Assembly: GCA_019828595.1 (NCBI GenBank)
Contig: JAHQRK010000001.1
Location: forward strand, 2,542,001-2,606,000
DNA: 64,000 nt
Direction of reading: 5' to 3'
From: Aphanomyces cochlioides
Lineage: Eukaryota > Oomycota > Saprolegniomycetes > Saprolegniales > Verrucalvaceae
The stretch's first letter is position 1. The number at the start of each line of letters is the position of its first letter. Both the position numbers and the translations under genes were made by a program. The notes beneath the pieces were generated by a model that did no database searches, was not told the origin of the DNA, and saw only the letters and a list, made by a program, of their open reading frames with translations. Positions 10,502 to 21,696 of this stretch are shown here, piece by piece.

Positions 10502-11755
10502 GTTATGCCTCCCTCCTGGAGATTTCGCCGCGTTGCATGTCGATTTTGATTAGAGGTTGGTCTAACTGAAGTTTATGTACATTACGACGCTTTCTATCTT
10601 CTCGTGGTACATCGAACTCCAATGCACAACCTCATTGAATTCTGGCGGAGCACACAACAAAATCTACCGTTCACCAGACGGCTTGCGGCAAAGTTTGAAC
10701 TCGAAGCACAGTCAAGTCAGACTCGCCTTCACATCTGTCAGCCGTCTCACTCGGTGGAAAATTCAAAAGGAGGATTGGAATGGACGGGTGGCAGACCACA
10801 AGCATGCCTTTAGCCTCACATGACAGGCAATGACCCAGCTAGGATGAGCAAAGAAATTAGTCCAGTAACATGCGTCTTTGAAGTACTTCGACTAATTGCG
10901 GACGCTTGCTGGTGTTTGCCCTTTGTAAACGAGAGCAAACTACCTCAAGACCGCAACCAGCACACATTTTCCACTTGTAGCAAACTCATGCGACCCTCAC
11001 GTTGGGAAGCAACTTCAATGAGAGCAGTCAATGGAGTTTTCATTGTGCAGCTGTCGACTTGCTGTTCGACCACTTTGTGCAATGTGGGTGATCGGCGAAG
11101 TTATAACTAACAAGTTCATCGTCATGGCATATTATTATCTGTCATCAAGATGAAGCTCCCGTGAAAACCTTCTCCACTTTGTCGTTCTACCAAGCTTCAG
11201 TTTACAATCAACGCGCCCCCTTGTCTATTTCACGTTCACTGGCATGGAGAGAGACGACTCATCGGGGGCCTGTGGTTGTTTACATCCTGTAAGCATCTTC
11301 GTCTTCTCGTCCCATCGACCCTCACTCGACAGTCGCAGTCAATTCATGGCGCTCAACATTCTTTGGGTCGAGCTTTCCCCTCAATTCATTTCGCCGGCAT
11401 TGAGTAACACAAAGATGTATTCATGATCGTAACAAATTCACTCAACTCCCTCGTTTCCTCAGTCCAATGCGTTGAGCAAAGTTATGCGGCAAACATGGAA
11501 GAAATTGGGAAAATCGCATGTCGGCTGTTACCGACGCGCAGGCAATTTTCGCATCTTTTCCTTCTTAAATCCGCTCGATTGAGTTGCATGGACGAAAACA
11601 AGGCATGTATAGCTATGCTCGGTGATAATCTTGATGCATTTCCACTGCGTTTCCCATTGACTGGCGGTGTATCTCGGTCTCGGGTGGGAAGACGATCTGG
11701 CGGCACTTGGAACTTTACCATCATTCCGGTAATATTCAGTTAAAATAAACAAAAA
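10502..11755. other. Intergenic spacer between RING-Tubby genes
   Basis: About 1.25 kb separates RING-Tubby genes 1 and 2. Frames here are short and overlap on both strands without domain signatures or splice continuity. I see no decayed Tubby or RING fragment. The final 50 bp is A/T-rich, fitting a promoter just upstream of the next start codon. Confidence 0.5.
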
Positions 11756-13681
11756 ATGTATCCAAAATTGAGGAAAATGGAGAATTTTCATGTGCTGCAC
11801 ACACTGGACGAACTTGCAACAACCGCCCATCTTGGACTTGCACTCCGGAAATTGCGTCCAAGATCAGAGACGATGGCAGCAAAACAAAGCGACGACTTGG
11901 TTTTCGATCTGGAAGATTTGAGCGATTCGTCTGACAGTGACTGGGTTGATGTCGCGTCGAGCCCGATCAACAGACAAAGCAAACGACGAAAGACTAGCAC
12001 GAGTGCTCCCGACAAACAATCCAGCACGACTGACTTGAACAGCCCATCAGTCAGCGATGAAGAATATGTGGAGAGCTCGATTGTGCGAGATTTATATGGA
12101 CCAAGCGTGAAGAAGCTCAGTAAAGAGTTTACTGATAAAGTAACTCTGGTTGAAGATGCTCAAACACAGAAAAGCAATGAATTATTTGCGGCTAGTGGCG
12201 AATGCTTCGAGGGTATCAGCAATACAATTGACAAACAGGCGAGCCCGGCAGTCAAAACCGAACCTTTTGATGACTTGTACGGTGACCTTGATATCTGGGC
12301 CATCAGAAACAACTTGGAGTCAAGTTTGGAGATGAACCTCAGTCAAGAATTTACCTGGAAGGTCTCCCTTGACCAACCGATCAAACCATCGATTGAAGAC
12401 AAAGGAAGCATGATCTCAGTGAGCGAGCGATACGACGCCCAACCCAAAATCCACAATGATGCCAAGACGATGAACGATTATACCGAGAAGAAGAACGATG
12501 ACGCCGAGAAGAAGATGGATGTTGCTTCTCTCAAGGAGGAGTGCTCCTTGTGCGAAGATTTAGTGGATGCACTCACTCGTCTCCCAACCTGCGATCATGG
12601 CTTTTGTTCGACGTGCATGTTTCGTTGGGTCTTTTCCATCAAGGACTGTCTTATTTGCTTGGCAAATGCTCCGGTGACAACTTCTTATACTTGCTGCTAT
12701 GAATGCTCGTCCTTTGTTGACAGCGACATGACCAGCACCCATTTTCAATTCTGCGGCGCTAATCCAGAAACCAAGAAATCACCTGAGAAGACTTTCTTGG
12801 ATCAACTTGTCGCCTCAAGTAGCATGACTTGCCGAGGCTTCTTGATGGAATTTATCATGGCTCCACTACCTCCGGAGGTCAGGACGATCCGTTGTTCCGT
12901 TGAATCCCGAGGCCGGGAGTTTCGCCTCATGCTGGGAAAGACTCTTCTCTGCGCTGCTGTTCAATATCCTGAAATCGACCGCCGCGTGTGCCACTCATTC
13001 TACCGAGGCGACCTCGATGAATGCAAGGTGGCACGAATGAAGCGCAATGCCATCGGGTATGAATACACAATCCAGAACCTCCAAGACAACACATCCCTTG
13101 GTGCCGTGCAGTATACTGTGTCGTACCAAGGAACAAGTCGGCAGATCGTGATGGCTTTGCCTTCTGTGACCAAGTTGGGCGACAGTGGATGGACTATTGA
13201 CACACGTCGTGATACCATGCTGGATGTCCTGGATGAATACGGTGCACCAGATTCAATCCATCTACTTAACAAGCCACGTCCCCCTCGTCAAGAATTTTCT
13301 TACGACGACTATGGTAACCCTATCTTTTCAGACGACGGAATCAACCCCCCCCCCGTGACTGTGGATTTCAATTACGAAACCCATGACGAAGAATTGCAGA
13401 GGGATTTGGCCCTGGTCGCTGCGATGATTTCAGCCTCACAGGACACGCCACCGACTTGTGTAGCTTCGAATGAATCCGCGTCAAAGTCCTCCTGCTTTGA
13501 GATGGTCACAGTCGAAAACATGGACACAACCGTGCTTGAATTTGGCTGGGGTCAACTTCACCGCGAAGAGTACATGTCAGAGTACTATCTGGAGTTCAGC
13601 CATCCACTGAGCCCCCTCCAAGCGTTTGCCATCGCATTGAGCAGCATGGACTCGTCTCTGGGTGAAGACGATGTCCACTAA
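11756..13681 (+). CDS. RING finger-Tubby protein 2, divergent
   Basis: Intronless frame of 641 residues; a second ATG at 11873 (MAAKQSDDL) may be the true start, because the preceding 39 residues look unconserved. Residues 80-255 are acidic and Lys-rich, including a charged EKKNDDAEKK run. The RING (about 262-300) reads CSLCEDL, CDHGFCSTCMFRW, CLIC. A following Cys2-His-Cys region (CYEC..HFQFC) parallels the finger of its neighbours. The Tubby domain (about 365-641) keeps ARMKRNAIGYEYTIQ, LGAVQYTVS, ASRQIVMALP-like spacing and QAFAIALSSMDSSL. It has replaced the usual KPPVW..ASVKNF core with an insertion of roughly 75 residues containing DYGNPIFSDDG. Ligand binding may therefore have changed. 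It lies in tandem with genes 1 and 3. Confidence 0.88.
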   Translation: MYPKLRKMENFHVLHTLDELATTAHLGLALRKLRPRSETMAAKQSDDLVFDLEDLSDSSDSDWVDVASSPINRQSKRRKTSTSAPDKQSSTTDLNSPSVSDEEYVESSIVRDLYGPSVKKLSKEFTDKVTLVEDAQTQKSNELFAASGECFEGISNTIDKQASPAVKTEPFDDLYGDLDIWAIRNNLESSLEMNLSQEFTWKVSLDQPIKPSIEDKGSMISVSERYDAQPKIHNDAKTMNDYTEKKNDDAEKKMDVASLKEECSLCEDLVDALTRLPTCDHGFCSTCMFRWVFSIKDCLICLANAPVTTSYTCCYECSSFVDSDMTSTHFQFCGANPETKKSPEKTFLDQLVASSSMTCRGFLMEFIMAPLPPEVRTIRCSVESRGREFRLMLGKTLLCAAVQYPEIDRRVCHSFYRGDLDECKVARMKRNAIGYEYTIQNLQDNTSLGAVQYTVSYQGTSRQIVMALPSVTKLGDSGWTIDTRRDTMLDVLDEYGAPDSIHLLNKPRPPRQEFSYDDYGNPIFSDDGINPPPVTVDFNYETHDEELQRDLALVAAMISASQDTPPTCVASNESASKSSCFEMVTVENMDTTVLEFGWGQLHREEYMSEYYLEFSHPLSPLQAFAIALSSMDSSLGEDDVH

Positions 13682-14003
13682 TTTGTTTGTCTACTCTGTT
13701 AATCTTACTCCTCTAATATATAGTTTGAACCAATCAAATTCAATTTCTCAGCAGATTAGCCAATCAAAATCGTCCTTTGATAATATCTTTTCTGATATGG
13801 ACATTTGAAAACTGTGAAACTATAAGACCGACGTTGATTCCTTCCGTCAAATCACCCCAAGACGACGCTCGCTGTCAGCCCTGTGGCTCTCCTCCCGTCA
13901 GTAATGTGTGACGCCTGGCGTTGACGACCATCTCTCTTCTTTGCAGTCGTATTGGGATGACGGAGAATATGTCTTGAGCACACCAACCAGAAGACTTGAT
14001 TTT
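13682..14003. other. Promoter and probable 5' UTR intron of RING-Tubby gene 3
   Basis: The A/T-rich part (13690-13850) contains repeated CCAATCAAA motifs. A good intron (GTAATG...TTTGCAG) at 13901-13946 would lie in the 5' UTR. This explains why no in-frame ATG precedes it. Confidence 0.45.
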
Positions 14004-15170
14004 ATGTTCAGGCCAATCGAGCAACGATCTTTTCTCGACACACTTCGCACAGAAATTCTCATTTTCTTTCTGGCTATGGACGCACAACTGACCTCCGTTA
14101 GCCCAGCAGTCTTTACTAAGCGCTTTGGCCACCACGAGGAAGACTGGATCATGATTGAAGACAGCCCAACAGACGATGAGTTCGGGGGAGATGCGCTCTT
14201 CCTAGATGATTTGGACATGCAGATAGACCAAGACGATATGTCCAAGGCAGAACTACTCGACACGGTTGGTCTTGCTGACTGGGAAGTTGAAGCGACGCCG
14301 ATCGTGCGCACGATTGACTTGCTTGTAAGCTCCATCGAGTGTTTTCTCTGCCAAGAGGAAATGTTTCAACCCACGGCTGTGCCGTGCTGTGGGTTTGTAT
14401 ATTGTCGAAACTGCATTCAGCAGTGGGTCAGCGACTGTGGCACATGCCCTTGCTGTTTTGACGACTTGATGCCGGTAAATCTTTCAACAGCACCAACTTT
14501 CCCAGTTGAGAATGCTCCCGACACGCCATCTACGCCACTTGGATTTCAACCTGGCGACATGTCTTGGCACTTGGACCTTGTGGCTGCTGCTCAACAAGAT
14601 ATCACAACAATGACAAAATTTCTCGTCGCACCATTGCCACCATCTGCGAATGCCGTGCAGTGCGCGATCCGTTTTGAAAATGGAGAATTCACCCTTGTCA
14701 TGCAAGAACTTGGAATCATTTTATTCTCTGCGACGCAATACGACCAAGCAAACCCACTTGTGATGCAATCATTCCGTCCATTCAGTTCAACTTCCATCGT
14801 TGCTCGTACCGAACGCAGCGCATGCGGTTTGGAATTCACGCTTCGCCTTGACGACAAGACCCAACCATCCATTCTAGCCATTGTACAGACTCAAGATGTA
14901 GCAAGTCCAAACAACCGACAAGTACTTGTAACGTTGGATATCGACGGAGATTCCAAGGACGCAACCAGCATTACCAGCCAGGTTCCAAAGCAGTGGATGC
15001 AAAAGTCAGCCGGCGGAGATGGATTCAAACTGGTTGCATGCAACGATGTATTTGACGAGGGTATGTCGTTCTGTCGAGATGCTCTAGGTCAAGGCTGGCT
15101 GGTTGAATTCCGCTGTCCATTTTCCCCTCTCCAAGCATTTGCAGTATCGCTTGGCAATCTTGTACCATAG
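14004..15170 (+). CDS. RING finger-Tubby protein 3, short divergent copy
   Basis: About 388 residues from the ATG at 14004; a second ATG at 14076 (MDAQLTS) is also possible. The frame is open further upstream to 13908 without an ATG, and a probable UTR intron ends at 13946. The RING (about 113-152) is CFLCQEEM, CCGFVYCRNCIQQW, CPCC, so zinc ligands are intact. The second Cys2-His-Cys finger of the paralogues is missing. The Tubby domain (about 185-388) is shortened and worn: ARTERSACGLEFTLR, ILAIVQTQD and NRQVLVTLDI are recognisable, the KPPVW..FGGR block is absent, and the end is FRCPFSPLQAFAVSLGNL. It looks like a functional but fast-diverging duplicate; loss of phosphoinositide binding is plausible but unproven. 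Confidence 0.82.
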   Translation: MFRPIEQRSFLDTLRTEILIFFLAMDAQLTSVSPAVFTKRFGHHEEDWIMIEDSPTDDEFGGDALFLDDLDMQIDQDDMSKAELLDTVGLADWEVEATPIVRTIDLLVSSIECFLCQEEMFQPTAVPCCGFVYCRNCIQQWVSDCGTCPCCFDDLMPVNLSTAPTFPVENAPDTPSTPLGFQPGDMSWHLDLVAAAQQDITTMTKFLVAPLPPSANAVQCAIRFENGEFTLVMQELGIILFSATQYDQANPLVMQSFRPFSSTSIVARTERSACGLEFTLRLDDKTQPSILAIVQTQDVASPNNRQVLVTLDIDGDSKDATSITSQVPKQWMQKSAGGDGFKLVACNDVFDEGMSFCRDALGQGWLVEFRCPFSPLQAFAVSLGNLVP

Positions 15171-15962
15171 AGCGCAGCAAGTTAGTCGTATCAGTATTGT
15201 TTAGTACAAGTATAATGAGACATCCACTTTATCTCTCACTTCAGCCATGCCAGTACTCGAAACCGAGCAAGGCAGATAAGGACGTTGCATCCTCGAGTTT
15301 CAAATGTCTCTTTCATAGCAATCAGCTCTGGCAACATGGCTGTCACCACCGTTGCAACAACCCCGTAAAGTTGAATTGTCCTACGATTTGTTGCGCCGAT
15401 TGGAGATGTAATATTTTTCGTTCATCTGTCGTGCAACATTGAAAACTTTTCAAATTGCTCGTGCTTGGACAAAGAATTGCTCCGAGAGAAGGCGACAGTC
15501 GACACCAAATCCAATGTCGGCGTCGTTGTTTGTTGAAGGGCGAGCAAACGCTTGAAGGCGTTTGGTTTACTTGACGAAGTGGAAAAAGATTCGGAAAGAA
15601 TGTTGGTTTAGCTTGGAGTAAGACAAACCGTCCAATCGAATGCACGTCGTCAGCATTTCAAATCCTGCTTCAAACTTTATTCCCTTAAATCAAATATACC
15701 AAGCCAAGGGCTTCATCCAAAATACCTGTTCAAATATCTTTCTAAATGTGTTACGCAGGGTGCAATAAATTAAACCTCGGTAAGTTGAGCCAGACCGTCT
15801 GTGGGCAAACAAGCGATATTGACATATAAGAACAAGTTCATCTTTGAAATAACTTAGTATTTAGTGTGGTAGAGAAATGACCCCTGGAGCTACTTCAAAA
15901 AGCAAGCATAATGCTTGAATCTTGCGCTCACGCAACATATTACTGAGGTTAATAATCGTTTA
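15171..15962. other. Intergenic spacer
   Basis: Convergent short frames without domains. I see no gene or RNA signature. The 3' part is A/T-rich and leads into the MITE. Confidence 0.4.
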
Positions 15963-16235
15963 GGGCCCGTCTGGCAACCGAAAATATTACAATAAATAGG
16001 CCCAATATGCCATTTTGAGGCCAAATTCAATAATTTTGGTCAAAATATGAACTTGTTTATCTCAAAGAGTTTTGCTCCAAATCCAATATTTTTGGTTGGG
16101 ATATACTCACTGGAGCCCCCAAAATGCCATTTTACGAGATGGAGGTTTTACCTCCATTTTGAATATGCCATAAATCGTTGATCCCATTTTGGCTGAAAAT
16201 GGCATATTGATTTTGAAATTTTGCCAGACGCACCC
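15963..16235. mobile_element. Tourist-like MITE (PIF/Harbinger type)
   Basis: A 273-bp non-coding element. The left end reads GGGCCCGTCTGGCAA; the right end, reversed, reads GGGTGCGTCTGGCAA (13 of 15 match). It is flanked by a TTA trinucleotide on both sides (15960-15962 and 16236-16238). The terminal GGG, TTA target duplication and small A/T-rich body fit non-autonomous PIF/Harbinger (Tourist) elements. The interior holds several inverted AAAATGCCATTTT/CCAAAT..ATTTTTGG segments that would fold into hairpins. No transposase is encoded. Confidence 0.75.
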
Positions 16236-16621
16236 TTAACTATCATCGATAATATGATACTTTGCTTGGAACTTGCGTGTTCTTGCCACCGATGAAATTC
16301 CATCGAGGACAACAATCAACAACTTCGCTGATTGGAAGCAACACCTTATAAATGTATACTACGTCTAAATTTATGATTTTACCATCAACATTGTTTTGAT
16401 TATGAGTTTAGATTTTTTTCTATGGATTTAAGGGAATTATGCCACGAGTGTGCCATTTCTGGTGGAAAATATATTTTTATCCGGAAAGCGGTACATTTGG
16501 GGAAAAAGGTCCTTCGACAGAGAACGGACATCCATCAACCAAGGTACGACACGCATTTCGCGATTCGTGCGGCTTACGACCGATGTTGCAGAGAACCCCC
16601 GTGGTTGGCACGATTCAGTTT
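16236..16621. promoter_or_regulatory. Promoter and 5' UTR of the FYVE-SEC14 gene
   Basis: A/T-rich to about 16430, then richer in G+C. A probable 5' UTR intron lies at 16544-16590 (GTACGA...GTTGCAG). The coding frame is open back to an ATG at 16439, but that extension looks unconserved. Confidence 0.4.
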
Positions 16622-19101
16622 ATGATGAAACAGCGCAAAACAACTGGAACTGTGGTTGTAGACGAGAAAGAAGAGCAATCAGGCGTCGTGGTGTCGAAGA
16701 GCGGCGGCTTGTTCAAATCGAAAATTAGACTTCCATTCAACAGAGAGCACCGTGAAAGCAATGCGACAGAAATTCGATCTCCAGATCCAGGCGAAGAATC
16801 TGCAGACGAAAAGGAAAAGCCGGGAAAGAAGACGCCACCGAAACCAACGGGCACCAGCGAATGCCACATGTGCAAAATGCATTTGGGACTGCGACGATAC
16901 AAACACCACTGCCGAAATTGCGGAAATTCAGTCTGTAGTTCCCATAGCAAGAACCAATTGCCACTGCCTCATTATGGAATCTTACGAGCTGTCCGTGTGT
17001 GCGATCGTTGTACGAAAGAGGTGCTTCAGCAACGAGTCGGTATTCGACGTGGTACGTCGCTCTTTCACGAAAATGAATCGACTGCGAACGACTCATCCAT
17101 TGGTGGAGTTCTTTACAGCGGCATGGTCGAAGAGCAAGATGATACGATGGACAATGTCCTGTACCATGGATCGTTAAAGATGACAGGCCGTGCCATCGCG
17201 AGCCGAAACATGACATCAAACGTCGCAATTTGGAAAGACCGCATGTTGGTGATCACGCCAGCAGAAATTCTGTGCTTTAAACATTATGCTGACTCTGGTT
17301 TGGGCGAAGTGCGAACGACTGTTCACATGACTGATATTTTGCACGTCTATCTTGGTGAGAAACACCCAAATATTTTGTCTACAGTCCGCGCGGATGGCCG
17401 GTATGTTCACTTCATGAACTGCATAATGTAAAGTCGTATGCCCTAGGATCTTTCGCATTCGCACGAAGGACAAAGAACAATGCCAGACGATTCATGACAT
17501 TCTTGTGAAGACTATGCAGCTCTTCCAGGACGCACTCTACAAGCTCCAACGAGGAATTCGTCCCGAGGATTTTTCCATTACATCTGTTACTCTACAGCAC
17601 GCAGCTTCTCTGCCCGAACAAGTTGTCATGGCATTTCCACAGCTCGGTGATCTTTTGGCAGTTAAGCTGTATCCATCGACTGTCGTCCGCATTTATGTTG
17701 CTGGCCCGGTGTCGTCTGGTGTCGCTGTCTACACGTACAATATGCTTACGAAGAATTCACTTAATGCACCACTGGAAGGCCATGAAGTGGTTCGCCAATT
17801 GTGTGAGATGCCCCACGCTGTCGACGACCCTCTAGCTAGTCTAGAAGTCCACGTGACATCAGGTATTCATCATATCTTCATCTTTCATTCTAAATGGTGA
17901 TAGAAAAACACGACAAACCATTGTATTCATTAGCAGAATTGATTGGCGTCGGAGTTGCCGCCACCATCGTGGCGATCGGGCAACTGCACATGCTCCCTCA
18001 TACTGTTGTTGTCGGGCTACTTCTAGTTCTCGTCGTTGTTTTGCACTCCACAACCTTGGACTACACGACTTATTTCGGCATCGTGTGGGCATCTCGTAGC
18101 TGTGGAATGGCCACACACCGTTTGATCAGCATCAAGCAAGCTGGATTGGGACGCAAAGGCGCTTCAGACGACGAAAATACTGAAGAAGAGACGCCCGACA
18201 ATGACATATTCCGTCGATTCTTGGAAGGTGCATCTGGGGACGTTGAGCTCGCCAAGCGTAAATATTACATCATGTTGAATTGGCGAAAAGCTGAAGACAT
18301 AGACAATATTTTGAACAAACCGCATGAAAACTTTGCTGCGGTACTCTTTCCCTCGGATCTTTCGTGTATTTATCATGTGTTTTTGTAGTTCAAAGAATGT
18401 ATGGTGAGCTACATCCACAAGCGAGACAAGCATGGACGCATGGTAGTTGTTGATAAGTCAGGTCCAATGAAGAAAAGCATGCAAGCTCTCTTTGCTCGAG
18501 GCATGACTGTTGACGACGCATGCTATCATACAGCGTTTATGATGGAGTACCAGTGGAAAGTACTCGATCCGCGGTCATACCCAGATGGGCAAATGATTCG
18601 CATCATTGACCTGAAGGGTATATCCATGGAAGTCATGAGTGGGGAAGTTTTCAACTTTGTCAAGAGAATGGGCTCCATCCCCGGGCAGTACAATGCTGAA
18701 CGTATATACAAAGTCATTATTGTGAATCCCCCAGGATGGTTCAATATGATTTGGAAAATGGTCTCACCCATGGTCAACCCAAAAACTCGTGACAAGGTAC
18801 AATGTCCCCTGCACATCGAAATTCACGAAAAATTTAGACTATTGTTGTTCGCGGTGCTGCAGAAATTACCAAGGCACTTCTAGAATTCATCGATCTCGAT
18901 AGCATTCCCCCTGAATATGGTGGCACTTGTGCATGTGACGGCGGCTGTACCACAAATTCTCCTGAGGAAGTCGAGTTGCAAAACGTTGTGAACAAATTGA
19001 ACAACCGTGATGTGGCTGGGGCTCAAGAATTGATGCGTCAAATCCGAGAACGACCCATTACACTGTCAAGCGTGCGAGAGGAGCCGACTGAGCTGTCGTA
19101 G
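16622..19101 (+). CDS. FYVE-PH-transmembrane-SEC14 (CRAL-TRIO) lipid-signalling protein
   Basis: Five exons (to 17400, 17447-17862, 17904-18340, 18389-18795, 18837-19101; introns 46, 41, 48 and 41 bp) encode about 767 residues. The ATG at 16622 is preferred; 16439 is an alternative. Order of domains: a FYVE-type zinc finger (CHMC, YKHHCRNCG, CSSHS, CDRC), which lacks the usual WxxD lead; a PH-like domain starting LYHGSLKMTGRAI and ending in a helix at TIHDILVKTMQLFQDAL; a double hydrophobic hairpin (LIGVGVAATIVAIG, VVVGLLLVLVVVLH); and a SEC14/CRAL-TRIO lipid-transfer domain with MIRIIDLKGIS, YKVIIVNPPGWFNMIW and MVNPKTRDK. A cysteine-rich GGTCACDGGC segment follows. It probably senses PI3P-type membranes and handles lipid at endosomes. 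The combination with an internal membrane anchor is unusual. Confidence 0.85.
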
Positions 19102-19116
19102 TGACCTGCTAAATAA

Positions 19117-19302
19117 TTACAAGACAATGTCATATCTACCCTGTGGGTCTACACGACTTCGCAGGTAATACAACGATGGGCATACCGTTGAAAAACAGCT
19201 AGTGATTCCATTCTCTTTATTACGCTGGGCCCATCTCTTCCGATGGAGGAACACATCGAGTTCTCGAACGGTGGCACTGTCGCCGTCATCTTGTTTGGCC
19301 AT
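19117..19302 (-). other. Possible truncated RPC5-like gene start
   Basis: A 61-residue frame opens MAKQDDGDSATVRELDVFL, similar in pattern to the N-terminus of the RNA polymerase III subunit RPC5 (POLR3E). Similarity stops after about 20 residues and the frame ends 15 bp from the end of the FYVE-SEC14 gene. It could be a gene fragment left by rearrangement or a chance match. It diverges from CNOT11 across about 190 bp. Confidence 0.22.
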
Positions 19303-19492
19303 TTTCGTTGAGAATTATCCGGTCGCAGAATTTAAAATACCAAAATAATCAATTTAAAAGGCAATCAAATAAATTCATTATTTCAATGTATTTTGATTTA
19401 ATTTTGTTTTTTATTTGACTCAATGGGTGCTTTGACGTAAGTGGTGAATAACAGCGCGAGGAACAAGAAGCAAAATCGAATAAGGTCCTACG

Positions 19493-20932
<1,440 letters not shown>

Positions 20933-20968
20933 AAAGAAGAAAACCACGCGTGTTATTGCCTCATCCTC

Positions 20969-21696
20969 CTTACTGCTCCTGCTGTTTTGCCTTCCACTCC
21001 AAGTAGAGACGAAACGCATGGATGCCATCGGGGGTAAATTCAGACGCTCGGGACAATATTTCATCCGCAGACATGATCAATACTTCCGACACTTCTTCAG
21101 GCTGTAGTTTGAGCTCGCCATCGTAGACACATTCATACATGCCGCCCCAGACAACAGTCTTCGCCTGGACCGTACAGCGAGTCAGACCACAAGCAATAGA
21201 CTTGGTAAACGTACTTGGTAGAGAAATGTCGTAACGTACGTGAGAGGGACGCCCGTGACGCCCATTTCCTCTTCGGCTTCACGCTTTGCATTATCTTCGT
21301 AGCTTTCGCCAGCTTGGACAACGCCACCAGCCATGGGATCCAAATACCCAGGACAATAATCTTTGATCATAGTTCGTCTTTGGACGTAGAAATCGCCTCT
21401 ACACAGTGAAGATGATAAGAATATTGCGAAATAAATAGCACACACTTGGAATTGCGAACAACAATGTAAGAAGCACGATGCGGCAGCGCAAACACACGCT
21501 ACAACGATTGATTAGATGTCTTGCATCTCTCATGCCAAGCTTACCATGACAGATCGATCGGCTTTTCCAACGACGTTGTTGTTCAAATCCACAATTTCAA
21601 CCTAGACGACCATGACCTCGGGGACAGACTGGAGCTTAGGCTTACCTGTTCCTTGGCCGTGAGACTGTTGAGCTTTTGTTCCAGCGTTGCTTCCAT
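20969..21696 (-). CDS. Nudix hydrolase, copy 1
   Basis: Five exons with introns at 21602-21645, 21499-21544, 21399-21445 and 21165-21214 encode about 180 residues starting MEATLEQKLNSL. The Nudix box is complete: GGVVQAGE, seven residues, then REAEEEMG, matching GX5EX7REUXEEXGU, with the glutamates that bind magnesium. The preceding YVQRRTMIKDYCPGYLDPM resembles the YfcD/isopentenyl-diphosphate isomerase-like branch. The C-terminus carries EEVSEVLIMSADEIL and an FTPDGIHAFRLYLEW end. The enzyme would hydrolyse a nucleoside diphosphate linked to another group; the substrate is unknown. A paralogue with the same exon plan lies 1.2 kb downstream in window coordinates, on the same strand. Its 3' end faces CNOT11 with a 36-bp gap. 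Confidence 0.85.
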
